A stretch of 64,000 bases of DNA from the NCBI RefSeq assembly GCF_963674565.1, contig NZ_OY771430.1:5580001-5644000 (forward strand), read 5' to 3'. The notes under the pieces are model-generated. The model searched no databases and was not told the DNA's origin. It worked only from the letters and a program-made list of their open reading frames with translations. This document shows, one piece after another, positions 44,842 through 54,617 of this stretch. How positions within the stretch are numbered: position 1 is the stretch's first letter; every line of letters begins with the position of its first letter. Source of the stretch: an uncultured Carboxylicivirga sp. GTDB taxonomy: Bacteria; Bacteroidota; Bacteroidia; Bacteroidales; Marinilabiliaceae. The translations under genes were made by a program, and so were the position numbers.

Positions 44842-47800
44842 TTATTCTAAGTCGCTCATCTGTTCTTTTTGTCGATACTCTTTTGGTGTCATATTAAACT
44901 TTTTATTGAACTCGCGATAGAAATATGACTTGTTTGAAAAACCTGTTTTATAAATGACCTCCTGAACAGATAGCTTTGTGGTCAGTAATAATTTTGCAGC
45001 ATGTTTTAATCTGAAATCTTTAATAAAATCACTTGGAGAAAGAGTTGAAACGTTTTTAAAATAACGATAAAAACTTCTAACGTTCATGTTTAATTTATCG
45101 GCAATAAATCCGGGTTTCAGCTCCTCACTTTCAATATTCTCATTAATAATTGTAATCACCTTCTTTAAAATGGCTTGATCTTCAGAATGTATTAGTTTTC
45201 CATCCGTTACTTCATAGGTGCTTTTCGAAGATTTATAATACTCTCTGAGTTCCATTTTATTCTTGAGCAATCGATTAACGATTGAAACCAAAAGTTGTGG
45301 TGAGAAAGGTTTTGTGAGATAGGCATCTGCGCCAATGTCATATCCTTCCGATTGTTCGTTGTTGGTAATCTTCGCAGATACAATAATTACAGGAATGTGT
45401 TTGGTGTAACTGCCACTTTTAATTTCTTTTACAAAGTCAAGGCCCGAAATTCCCGGCATCACAATGTCTGTTATGATTAAATCAGGTGTTTTTTCCTTGA
45501 TTATTTGTAAAGCCTGAATGGCACTGCTGGCCTCCAGAATATTATATTCTTCCGATAAATTCCGGCTTATTAACCAGGTAATGTCTTTGTTATCATCAAC
45601 CAATAAAATGGTCTGTTGCGTATTATTACTTGTTAATAACAGGTTTTTGTTTACTTGGTCAGTTTCTATGTCTGATTCGGCATTCTGATCTGTTTGATTT
45701 GGCAAAGAAATCGTGAATTCGGCATATTCACCAACCTTACTTTTTACATCAATAGTACCTTTTAAAGAGGTAACAAGACTTTTGCAAATTGATAATCCCA
45801 GTCCGTTACGGGAGGCAGTTGAAATGTTTGTCTGTTGATTAGAGTCGTTTAAAATTTTAAACCTGTTAAACAACTTAGGAATTTGTGATTCCTCAATTCC
45901 TTTACCTGTATTGTAAACTCTTAATATTAATTGGTCGTCTTGAATTTTGGCTTCCACCTCAATGGTTGCACCATTTTCGGAATATTTAAAAGCATTGGAA
46001 ATTAGATTGTTTAATATCTTCTTTAAGAAAGCTGAATCGGTATGCCAATAAAGTGAATCTTGATAATTGACTTTGAAATTAATATTGTTGTCTTTTATCT
46101 GTTGTGAAAATAATTCAGATACGTCTTTAATTAAATCACTAATGCAAACAGAGGTTATATGATGCATATCAAAACCAGTATCTTCAATTCTTCTAAAGTC
46201 CAGTATCTCCTGTATCAAATCATTCAGATTAGTAACGTTGCTTTTAAGCACTGATGTTAGCTTTCTGAGGTTTTGATTTTTATCGGAATGCGTATCAATT
46301 TGATCTGTTAAACCATTTATTAAAGTAAGTGGTGTACATAATTCATGTGTGATATTGGTGAAGAAATTAAGCTTTGATTCAAGTAACTTCTCACGTTGTT
46401 CTTCTTCAATTTTTTGTGTTAAAGCTTTTTGCTTTTGGCTTGATCTTGCATTAAGGTACTTGAGAAATAAGATAATTATCAGGATGCCCAAAAGGGTATA
46501 GCTCACCTTCATGTATTTAGTAAGATACCATGGGGGCAGTATTTTAATTAGAATAGAACTTTCGTTGAATTCGGAGTTGAAAACATCATTATTGTATTTA
46601 ATATGAAGCTTGTATTCGCCCGCAGGCAATCTTCCAAATTGAACTTCATTGTTTTTTTGCAGATTGATCCAGGCTGTGTCAAAACCTTCCATCATAAATG
46701 AATATTCGTAGTTGTCAGCGCTGTAATTGTCTACAGTGACGAATGAAACTGAAAATGCATTTACAGTTGCAGGTATTGTGATTTCATTCGATTCAGAATC
46801 AAAATGGTCTGTCCATCTCACTTTTTCACCCGCAAATTTTAGGTCAAAGAAATTTAGATTGGGAGAAGTGTTGATGTGGTTAAAGTCATGAGGATCTATC
46901 CATATTAAGCCGTCTATTCCGCCGAAAAATAGTTTTTTTGAATCAGGATCCTGGAAGTAAGCATCGTCAGAAAACTCTGTTACTTTCAAATCCTGCACAT
47001 AATTGTGGAAATAATCGTTACGTGGATTATATTTAGTTAAGCCTTTGTTGGTGCTTAGCCAGATACAACCATCCGTATCTTCTAATATGCCATGAATCAT
47101 ATCGTTTACTAGTCCATCCTTTCGATCGAACTGCTTGATAAGACGCGTTTGATTATTGGGTAGAAGTTGCATTTTTGTTAAGCCGGAACTGGCTCCAATA
47201 TAGAAGATCGAATCCTTACTTTGATAAACCGACAGAACATCACCAATTGCTGAGTAGTCGGCACTATTCATTGGAATAAAGCTATATTCTGATGTGTTAA
47301 TATTGAATTTAATCAGGCCATAGCCTCCTCGACTTCCTATTAACAGAGTTGAATTGCCAATGTATTTAATGGCATGAAATTCATTGCAAACCCTTCCGTT
47401 TTTGTTGAAAGAGAAATTTTTAACAGAGTCTATAATTAGTTCATTATTAGCATTGTGATATTGTATTTTCTGTAGTCCTACACCTGCTGTAGCTGCCCAT
47501 AATGTTTGATCGTCTGTTTCGCAAATGGAGTGAACCTTTTGTATTTCAAAGTTGGCATCGTTTTGAGGTGTAATTACTCGTTTTTTATCAAATGAGTAAT
47601 ACGAAAGCCCGGGGCCTTCAGTTCCTATCCATAAAATATCTCTGTAAATACTTTTCGTTATTGAAAACACCAGGTTGCTGGAGAGCCCATTGCTAATGGT
47701 ATATGATTTTACCTGGTTAGGCGGGATTTGGTTGTCGCTGAACTCATTGTAATTGTTTATAAATACGACTCCTTCTCCTTTGGTTCCAATCCACATGTTA

Positions 47801-48888
47801 TTGTTTTCAGTGTAAATCGTTCTGATTGGTTTTTGCAAATTAAAAGGGAGTTGGTTGAGAGTAATATCTTGAAAATTTTCTGGTTTATCGTAATACATTT
47901 GAACCCCTTGTCCGTCGGTTCCAATCCATAAAATATTCTGACGTATATCACTTAAGAGTGAAAAAACGCCAATATTCATATTTACCTCTTTGGCTTTGTA
48001 CTGATTATTTCTTTCTAATCTTAGTACACCATTACTAATGAAAGCTATGTAAATATCGTTTTGAAAAGGAGTTATCTGTGAGATTTTACCGTATTCCTGA
48101 ATTAAGGAACTGATATCAGAAATAAAAACTGTTTGGTCAGTTTCAATAATTCTTTTGTAAATCCATCCATTGGAGTCTATCCAATAAAGTGTATTAGCTG
48201 CGATAGTAGCATATGTAATAGGATATTTGTGTAACGTTTGAGTGGTATTGTCTATTAATTTTTGGGATTTACTGTCTAATTCAATTTGAATTATTTCTCC
48301 GTTGCTTAATAAAATCTCAAACTGATTATATTTTGTACTATAAATTGTTTTAACATCATCTTTAACAAGACTGTCAATTTTAATAGGTGTAAAATGTTTG
48401 CTTTCAGGGGTGTAATATTGTATTTGATTGTCTTTTAAAATAACACATGTATTTCCTTCATTGTCACTACATATAAGTTTAGCTTCAGGGCATTCAGGGT
48501 GAGATTCTGTTACTTCTTTGTTTGTTATTGAGAATTTATTTAATCCTAGAAAAGTTGATACCCAAAGATAGTCTTTTTCGGCCGGTGTTATTTTGTGAAT
48601 TATATTACTGCATAGTGATTTTTCAATCTGTAAATCAAATCGATAAACGAATATGTTTTTGCTGTTATAAAGGTTTAAACCGTCGTAAGTTCCAATCCAA
48701 AGGTATCCGTTATCATCCTGATGCATGCATAATATAGCCTTATTTGAAATATCGATATTTTCGGCTTTATATAGCTTTAGTTCTTCGGCATTGGTTTTTT
48801 TTGCAATTGTTATAAATCCGCAGATGAACAATAGAACTAAAGCTCTAATGCTGTATAAGGAATCGTTTATTTTATTAAAACTGATCAT
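44842..48888 (-). CDS. SusR-like hybrid two-component sensor-regulator (HTCS) of the mannan locus
   Basis: A 1348-residue protein. Signal/TM ~12-30; two-propeller periplasmic sensor ~40-690 with repeated LWIGT-type blades (YLWIGTYDGLNLY, LWIGTDGQGVQ, MWIGTKGEGV, LWIGTEGPGL); Y_Y_Y domain ~700-775; TM ~787-810; DHp with His848; ATPase domain (NLISNAFKYSE, GLGLSICKSL); receiver with Asp1141 (ITDIVMPG); AraC HTH ~1250-1348. The H-box reads THELCTPLTL where most relatives have SHEFRTPL; the His is kept. Such proteins bind an oligosaccharide released by surface enzymes and activate the nearby locus. It is divergent from the second GH92 gene, whose promoter probably lies in the 362-bp gap. Confidence 0.94.
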   Translation of the reverse strand: MISFNKINDSLYSIRALVLLFICGFITIAKKTNAEELKLYKAENIDISNKAILCMHQDDNGYLWIGTYDGLNLYNSKNIFVYRFDLQIEKSLCSNIIHKITPAEKDYLWVSTFLGLNKFSITNKEVTESHPECPEAKLICSDNEGNTCVILKDNQIQYYTPESKHFTPIKIDSLVKDDVKTIYSTKYNQFEILLSNGEIIQIELDSKSQKLIDNTTQTLHKYPITYATIAANTLYWIDSNGWIYKRIIETDQTVFISDISSLIQEYGKISQITPFQNDIYIAFISNGVLRLERNNQYKAKEVNMNIGVFSLLSDIRQNILWIGTDGQGVQMYYDKPENFQDITLNQLPFNLQKPIRTIYTENNNMWIGTKGEGVVFINNYNEFSDNQIPPNQVKSYTISNGLSSNLVFSITKSIYRDILWIGTEGPGLSYYSFDKKRVITPQNDANFEIQKVHSICETDDQTLWAATAGVGLQKIQYHNANNELIIDSVKNFSFNKNGRVCNEFHAIKYIGNSTLLIGSRGGYGLIKFNINTSEYSFIPMNSADYSAIGDVLSVYQSKDSIFYIGASSGLTKMQLLPNNQTRLIKQFDRKDGLVNDMIHGILEDTDGCIWLSTNKGLTKYNPRNDYFHNYVQDLKVTEFSDDAYFQDPDSKKLFFGGIDGLIWIDPHDFNHINTSPNLNFFDLKFAGEKVRWTDHFDSESNEITIPATVNAFSVSFVTVDNYSADNYEYSFMMEGFDTAWINLQKNNEVQFGRLPAGEYKLHIKYNNDVFNSEFNESSILIKILPPWYLTKYMKVSYTLLGILIIILFLKYLNARSSQKQKALTQKIEEEQREKLLESKLNFFTNITHELCTPLTLINGLTDQIDTHSDKNQNLRKLTSVLKSNVTNLNDLIQEILDFRRIEDTGFDMHHITSVCISDLIKDVSELFSQQIKDNNINFKVNYQDSLYWHTDSAFLKKILNNLISNAFKYSENGATIEVEAKIQDDQLILRVYNTGKGIEESQIPKLFNRFKILNDSNQQTNISTASRNGLGLSICKSLVTSLKGTIDVKSKVGEYAEFTISLPNQTDQNAESDIETDQVNKNLLLTSNNTQQTILLVDDNKDITWLISRNLSEEYNILEASSAIQALQIIKEKTPDLIITDIVMPGISGLDFVKEIKSGSYTKHIPVIIVSAKITNNEQSEGYDIGADAYLTKPFSPQLLVSIVNRLLKNKMELREYYKSSKSTYEVTDGKLIHSEDQAILKKVITIINENIESEELKPGFIADKLNMNVRSFYRYFKNVSTLSPSDFIKDFRLKHAAKLLLTTKLSVQEVIYKTGFSNKSYFYREFNKKFNMTPKEYRQKEQMSDLE

Positions 48889-49250
48889 ATTTACAGATAT
48901 TCAGGTTGATATAAAATAAAGCATTCAATTTCTTGATATACTTCAATTCATTAAAAAGGATTCATTAAAATCAGATTAGAAATTAAGTTCCTCTTTAATA
49001 CTTCCATGTCTTCTGATACACTCATTCTCCCTTCACATAAACCAAATGAATTATCAGACATAAATTTTAATGCAAAGAATACGTCAAAAAATGAAAAATT
49101 CAAATTAAATCAAATAATATTAAAAAATTATGTTGTATCTGTTAAAAAAAATGCACATTTTTGGGACGGGTAAAAAAATCTTATAAAATCTATAGAAAGA
49201 ATAATATGTAAAACAATGTGATGATTGAATTATGTATTAAAAACTAGTAG
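48889..49250. other. Divergent promoter region between the HTCS and the GH92 group
   Basis: 362 bp, AT-rich, no ORF. It should carry promoters for both directions and probably an HTCS site. I could not pick a convincing operator by eye. Confidence 0.45.
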
Positions 49251-51563
49251 ATGAAAAAGTGGTTAAAAGGTTTTGGTATTTGTTTGAATATTGCTTTAAT
49301 CTCATGTCAAACAAATATCAAAACAGATGATTGTAGTCAATCAGAAGATTACAGTCAATATGTAAATCCATTGGTGGGAACTTTTGGGGAAGGGAATACC
49401 TATCCCGGAGCTCAAGTGCCGTTTGGTATGGTTCAGCTTAGTCCTGATACCGAAAAGTGGGAATGGGGAGCAGCTTCAGGATATGAATATTCAGATAGTA
49501 CAATCTATGGCTTTTCGATGTTGCATTTACATGGTACCGGAATTCCGGATATGGGCGATATTCTGATTATGCCAACTGTAGGTGACTTAAAATTACATTC
49601 AGGTAGTAAGGATAGAAAAGATAAAGGTTATTTATCTGGTTTTAGTCATGCTAAAGAACAAGCCTCTCCAGGATATTATTCTGTTCTACTCGATGATTAC
49701 AATATTAAGGCCGAGTTAACCTCCACTAATCGTGCCGGAATGCTGCGCTTTACTTATCCGGATGTTGATACTGCACGCGTGTTAATCGATTTAAGTCATG
49801 TTCTTCGTTGGGATGTTGTTTGGTCCAATGTACGGGTTCTGGATGATCAGACTATTGTTGGTATGCATCAGGTAAAAGGCTGGGCAAAAGAAAGGTATGT
49901 TTATTTTGCTGCACGTTTTTCAAAGCCATTTGATGATTGTCGCATATTCTCCGACAAAAAAGAAGTACGTTACGATTCATATAAAAACTATCGTTTTAGA
50001 AGTAGTAAGGAAGCCTCAGGTAAAGATATTCAGGTGGTAACTGAATACTTAAATATGACTGAAGAAGATCAGCTTCAGGTTAAGGTTGGTATTTCAGCAA
50101 TTAGCACTGATAATGCTATTATTAATCTTGATGAAGAGATTACCGATTGGGATTTTGATAAGGTGAAAATAGCCGCCAGAGATTTATGGAATACGGAATT
50201 ATCAAAGTTCGATGTGAAAGGTTCAAATTTACAAAAAGAGACTTTTTATACTGGCGTGTACCATGCATTTATGGCGCCAGTTCAGTATAGCGATTATAAT
50301 AATGAGTACAGAGGATTAGATCAGAATGTTCATCAACAGAAGGGGTTTAATAACTACACTGTTTTCTCCTTGTGGGATACTTATAGAGCTACACATCCTT
50401 TGTTTTGTCTTGTTCAATCCGAACGAAATGCGGATATGATCAATTCAATGCTTGCTCATTACGATCAAAGTGTTGATAGTCTGTTACCAGTCTGGTCATT
50501 TTGGAATAACGAAACCTGGTGTATGATTGGTTATCATGCAGTACCTGTCATTGCAGATGCCTATTTTAATGGTATTAAGGGAGTAGATTGGGAAAAGGCA
50601 TTGGAAGCCTGTGTGAAATCGGCTACACATAAAGAATATGATGCAGTAACTGATTACGAACAATTAGGATATGTACCTTACGATTTAGAAAATGAGTCGG
50701 TATCTAAAACGCTTGAGTACGCTTATGATGATTATTGTATTGCCCGATTGGCGAAAGCTTTGGGTAAAGATCAAGTCTATGAACGATTCTCAAAACGTAG
50801 TTTAGGTTATAAGAATTTGTTTGATAAGCAAATAGGATGGATGCGTCCAAAGGATAGCCAGGGCAATTGGCTGGAACCTTTCGATCCGTTTTATTTTCAA
50901 CATTTAGGAGCTTTTACCGAAGGTACAACCTGGCAGTATTCATGGTACGTTCCGCATGATGTTAAGGGTTTAATTAATTGTTTTGGCGGAGCTGATATTT
51001 TTGAAGCCAAACTTGATTCATTGTTTACTGTAAGTCATGGTGAAGAATATGACGGTACGGATGATATTCAAGGAAGAATAGGGCAATACTGGCATGGTAA
51101 TGAACCTAGTCATCATATCACTTACTTCTACAACTACATTGGTAAACCATGGAAGGGTCAGAAGTTGATTCGTGATATTATCAATACACAATATGGAAAT
51201 AAACCGAACTCATTATGTGGTAATGATGATTGTGGTCAAATGTCGGCCTGGTATATTTTTTCAGCCATGGGCTTTTATCCGGTGGCTCCTTCATCCGGAT
51301 ATTATGTGCTTGGAAGTCCTGAATTACCTGAAGTAACAATGAAACTTTCTAATGGAAAGAAGTTCAAGGTTATCTCCGAAAATTATGGTGAAGAGAATTA
51401 CTACGTTAAGAAGGTATTCCTAAATGGTGAGGAATTAAAAAGAACCTGGATTTCCGTTGATGAGGTATTGGAAGGTGGAGAATTAGTTTTTAAAATGTCA
51501 TCAACGCCAGAAGAGGTTTTTGGAATTGGAGAAGAGGCTATTCCTCCGTCACTTGTTTGGTAA
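49251..51563 (+). CDS. GH92 alpha-mannosidase lipoprotein (catalytic Glu present)
   Basis: A 770-residue surface or periplasmic lipoprotein (lipobox IALISC, Cys19). GH92 blocks: VNPLVGTFGEGNTYPGAQVPFGMVQ, HLHGTGIPDMGDI, YVPYDLENESVSKTLEYAYDD, Glu618 as catalytic acid in HGNEPSHH, and DDCGQMSAWYIFSAMGFYPV. Members are calcium-dependent, inverting exo-alpha-mannosidases (alpha-1,2, -1,3, -1,4 or -1,6). Specificity cannot be read safely. It heads a plus-strand group with another GH92 (125 bp downstream) and the GH76-like gene, opposite the HTCS. Length is the usual ~750 residues with no extra domain. Confidence 0.94.
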   Translation: MKKWLKGFGICLNIALISCQTNIKTDDCSQSEDYSQYVNPLVGTFGEGNTYPGAQVPFGMVQLSPDTEKWEWGAASGYEYSDSTIYGFSMLHLHGTGIPDMGDILIMPTVGDLKLHSGSKDRKDKGYLSGFSHAKEQASPGYYSVLLDDYNIKAELTSTNRAGMLRFTYPDVDTARVLIDLSHVLRWDVVWSNVRVLDDQTIVGMHQVKGWAKERYVYFAARFSKPFDDCRIFSDKKEVRYDSYKNYRFRSSKEASGKDIQVVTEYLNMTEEDQLQVKVGISAISTDNAIINLDEEITDWDFDKVKIAARDLWNTELSKFDVKGSNLQKETFYTGVYHAFMAPVQYSDYNNEYRGLDQNVHQQKGFNNYTVFSLWDTYRATHPLFCLVQSERNADMINSMLAHYDQSVDSLLPVWSFWNNETWCMIGYHAVPVIADAYFNGIKGVDWEKALEACVKSATHKEYDAVTDYEQLGYVPYDLENESVSKTLEYAYDDYCIARLAKALGKDQVYERFSKRSLGYKNLFDKQIGWMRPKDSQGNWLEPFDPFYFQHLGAFTEGTTWQYSWYVPHDVKGLINCFGGADIFEAKLDSLFTVSHGEEYDGTDDIQGRIGQYWHGNEPSHHITYFYNYIGKPWKGQKLIRDIINTQYGNKPNSLCGNDDCGQMSAWYIFSAMGFYPVAPSSGYYVLGSPELPEVTMKLSNGKKFKVISENYGEENYYVKKVFLNGEELKRTWISVDEVLEGGELVFKMSSTPEEVFGIGEEAIPPSLVW

Positions 51564-51687
51564 AGTCGTTCTCAAATCGATTGATAAAGTTCCTCATTAA
51601 AAACAATTTTTATGGCGGAAATTTATGTAAAGATCTAAAATGAAATGGATTGGAGTTAATCTGATCAGTATGAATATTAAATAAAAA

Positions 51688-54603
51688 ATGGTAAAAATTA
51701 AATATGTCCTTTTTGTAGTCTTGATTCTTTTGCTAGTGTCCTGTCAGGAGAAGGATTATACTAAATTAGTGAATCCTTTTGTTGGGACAGGTGGACATGG
51801 TCATACCTATCCTGGGGCAGTAGTTCCTTTTGGTATGGTTCAACTGAGTCCTGATACTCGAAATGACAATAGCTGGGACGGATGTGCTGGTTATCATTAT
51901 AGTGATAGTGCGATTGTTGGATTTAGTCATACCCATCTTTCAGGAGTTGGTGTTCCTGAGTATTGTGATATACTTTTTTTACCATTTACAGGAGATATTT
52001 CACTTAATGCAGGAACAAGAGAGAATCCGGGAGCAGGTTATCGGTCATTATATCGACATGAAACTGAAATGGCTGATCCTGGCTATTATAAGGTAACTCT
52101 AGATGATTATAAAGTTGATGTTGAATTAACTGCAACTACACGTGTTGGACTTCAGAGATATAGTTTCAATGGAGATTCTCAACCCAAAATATTACTTGAT
52201 CTCATTCATCGGGATGAGGTAACTAATTCAGTAATTAATATAAAGGATGAAAATAGCCTATCTGGATATAGATTTTCAAAAGATTGGGCAGGCAGGCAAA
52301 AGGTATTCTTTTCAACGCAGTTTTCCATTCCATTCTTAAAAGTACAATTCTATCAGAATGGTATAGAGGTTCAAAAAATTACTGATGGTAGAGGTGGAGT
52401 ACAGGCAGTTTTTTCTTTTCCTGAAGGTGTCCGGGATATTCATGTTAAAACTGCATTGTCTTCTGTTAGTGAAGAAGGAGCTTTGAGGAATCTGAATGAA
52501 GAGTTGGATCATTGGGATTTTAATGCAGTTCGTCAACAGGCACATGATTTGTGGAATAAAAATCTGGGTAAGATTGATGTAGAAGGTGAAACAACGGAAG
52601 ATCTGACTAACTTCTATTCTTCATGGTATCATTGTTTAGTTTCTCCAAATGTTTATTCCGATGTTGACGGAAAATATAGGGGGATGGATGATCAAATACA
52701 TCAGGCAGAAGGGTATACTCATTATACCATTTTCTCTTTATGGGATACTTTCAGAACATTACACCCATTATTAACCATTACTCACCCGGAGGAAACCAGA
52801 GATTTTGTTTGTAGTCTCATAGATAAGGGAGAACAATTTGAAACGTATCCGATGTGGGAACTGGCAGGTAACGATACACGCTGTATGATTGGTTACCATG
52901 CTGTTTCAATAATAACAGATGCCTTCAAAAAAGGTATACGCGATTTTGATCATGAAAAGGCCTTGGAATTAATGTTGGCAACAGCCAATAAGGATTGGCG
53001 CGGCATGAAAGACTATCGTGAAAAAGGTTTTGTTGCAGCTAATAAAAGTAGTCAGGCTGTTTCAAAAACGCTTGAATATGCCTACGATGACTGGTGTATT
53101 GCTGAATTTGCCAAGTCAATTGGTAATGAAACGGTTTATAATGAGTTTTTAAGACGTTCGCTTTTCTATAAAAATTGTTTTGATCCAACCAGTGGATTTA
53201 TGAGAGGCCGAGAAAATAATGGAAATTGGGTGAGTGATTTTGATCCTACAACTGTAGGTTATCATTATACCGAAGGAAATGCTTTTCAGTATAGCTTCTT
53301 TGTTCCTCACGATGTGTATGGATTAATTCAGTTAAAAGGAGGAACAAGTGCTTTTGAAAATTGGTTGGATAGTTTATTTGAAACAGAGATAGTGGAAGAA
53401 TTGCACGAAAATTCAGATGTGTCAGGATTGATAGGTAATTATGCTCATGGAAATGAGCCAAGTCATCATATAGCTTGGATGTACGCATGGGTTGGCAATT
53501 ATACCAAATTAACTGATAGAATAAGGCAAATTATTACAACTCAATATGCTCCCGTTCCGGGTGGTATTGCTGGTAATGAGGATTGTGGTCAGATGTCGGC
53601 CTGGTATGTTATGAGTTCGACAGGTATGTTTCCGGTTTGCCCGGGAAGAACGGACTATGTTTTGGGTTTGCCTTTGTTTAAAAGTGTAGATTTTCATCTG
53701 GATAACGGTAATCATTTTAGAATTGATACAGATGGAGCCACTCTTAAGGATGAAGAGTTATATCCTGTTTCCTACTCCATTAATGGTAAAGAGGGAAAAG
53801 AGAGTATGATTACTCATGCTAAAATTCTTAATGGAGGAGTTGTTGAATTTAAAACGGGAAATAGTGCAGGTAATTTTGCTTTGCCATCAAAAAATATTGA
53901 GCAAGAGATAACAGGAAATGTTTTTGTAGAAAGTGGTGATCAGGTGTTTCTATCACAAACTGAGGTTAAATTAAATTGTTCAACATCTAATGCCGAAATT
54001 TACTATACGTTCGATGGTTCAGATCCCGATTCCTCCAGCATAAAATATAGCAAACCATTTAAGTTAAATGAATCTGCAGTTATAAAGATGAGAGCTTATG
54101 GTAAAGGATTAAATCCGGGTTATATCTCAGAGGTAACTTTTTCAAAAAGTAATCGCCCTGACTTTAAAAATTCAGAAATATTTAAACAAGGATTAGAGTG
54201 CAGATATTATGAGGGAATTTATCGCTCTATCTATGATTTTGCTTTGGATAATCCAACAAAAAAGGAAGTGGTATCCAATTTTAACTTGTCATGTATTGAC
54301 AGAGATGAATGGATAGCTATGAATTTCAATGGTTTTATTAAGATTGAAAAAGAAGGACTTTATCATTTCGAAGTGGTAATGAATGATGGTGGAGCTTTGA
54401 AAATTGACAATACAGAATTGTTTGAAAGTGATGGGCGTAAGGAAAAAGCCATGAAACAACATGGTTCGGTGTGGTTAAGTAAAGGATTGCATACTGTTAA
54501 TTTGGGATTTTACCAATGTTCCGACGAGATTAAGTTGGATTTTAAATGGAAGGTTCCCGGAGAGAAATTGTCGTATGTCCCTGCAAAACAATTGTTTCAT
54601 TAA
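51688..54603 (+). CDS. GH92 alpha-mannosidase lipoprotein with C-terminal chitobiase-like and PA14-like domains
   Basis: A 971-residue lipoprotein (lipobox LLLVSC, Cys19). The first ~735 residues are a complete GH92 (VNPFVGTGGHGHTYPGAVVP, AVSKTLEYAYDD, catalytic-acid Glu590 in HGNEPSHH, CGQMSAWYVMSSTGMFPVCPG). Then come a chitobiase/hexosaminidase C-terminal-like sandwich (~755-825, AEIYYTFDGSDPDSS) and a PA14-like domain (~835-971, GLECRYYEG, VVMNDGGALKIDN). These extra modules, absent from the other two GH92 proteins, probably bind glycan and keep the enzyme on large substrates. It follows the GH92 at 49251 and precedes the GH76-like gene by 14 bp. Confidence 0.93.
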   Translation: MVKIKYVLFVVLILLLVSCQEKDYTKLVNPFVGTGGHGHTYPGAVVPFGMVQLSPDTRNDNSWDGCAGYHYSDSAIVGFSHTHLSGVGVPEYCDILFLPFTGDISLNAGTRENPGAGYRSLYRHETEMADPGYYKVTLDDYKVDVELTATTRVGLQRYSFNGDSQPKILLDLIHRDEVTNSVINIKDENSLSGYRFSKDWAGRQKVFFSTQFSIPFLKVQFYQNGIEVQKITDGRGGVQAVFSFPEGVRDIHVKTALSSVSEEGALRNLNEELDHWDFNAVRQQAHDLWNKNLGKIDVEGETTEDLTNFYSSWYHCLVSPNVYSDVDGKYRGMDDQIHQAEGYTHYTIFSLWDTFRTLHPLLTITHPEETRDFVCSLIDKGEQFETYPMWELAGNDTRCMIGYHAVSIITDAFKKGIRDFDHEKALELMLATANKDWRGMKDYREKGFVAANKSSQAVSKTLEYAYDDWCIAEFAKSIGNETVYNEFLRRSLFYKNCFDPTSGFMRGRENNGNWVSDFDPTTVGYHYTEGNAFQYSFFVPHDVYGLIQLKGGTSAFENWLDSLFETEIVEELHENSDVSGLIGNYAHGNEPSHHIAWMYAWVGNYTKLTDRIRQIITTQYAPVPGGIAGNEDCGQMSAWYVMSSTGMFPVCPGRTDYVLGLPLFKSVDFHLDNGNHFRIDTDGATLKDEELYPVSYSINGKEGKESMITHAKILNGGVVEFKTGNSAGNFALPSKNIEQEITGNVFVESGDQVFLSQTEVKLNCSTSNAEIYYTFDGSDPDSSSIKYSKPFKLNESAVIKMRAYGKGLNPGYISEVTFSKSNRPDFKNSEIFKQGLECRYYEGIYRSIYDFALDNPTKKEVVSNFNLSCIDRDEWIAMNFNGFIKIEKEGLYHFEVVMNDGGALKIDNTELFESDGRKEKAMKQHGSVWLSKGLHTVNLGFYQCSDEIKLDFKWKVPGEKLSYVPAKQLFH

Positions 54604-54617
54604 TTTATTCTGAGGAT

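Noticed and set aside
54546..54617. Earlier ATG for the GH76-like gene
   Set aside because: It is inside the GH92 coding region and would put 24 unlikely residues before a perfect lipoprotein signal.
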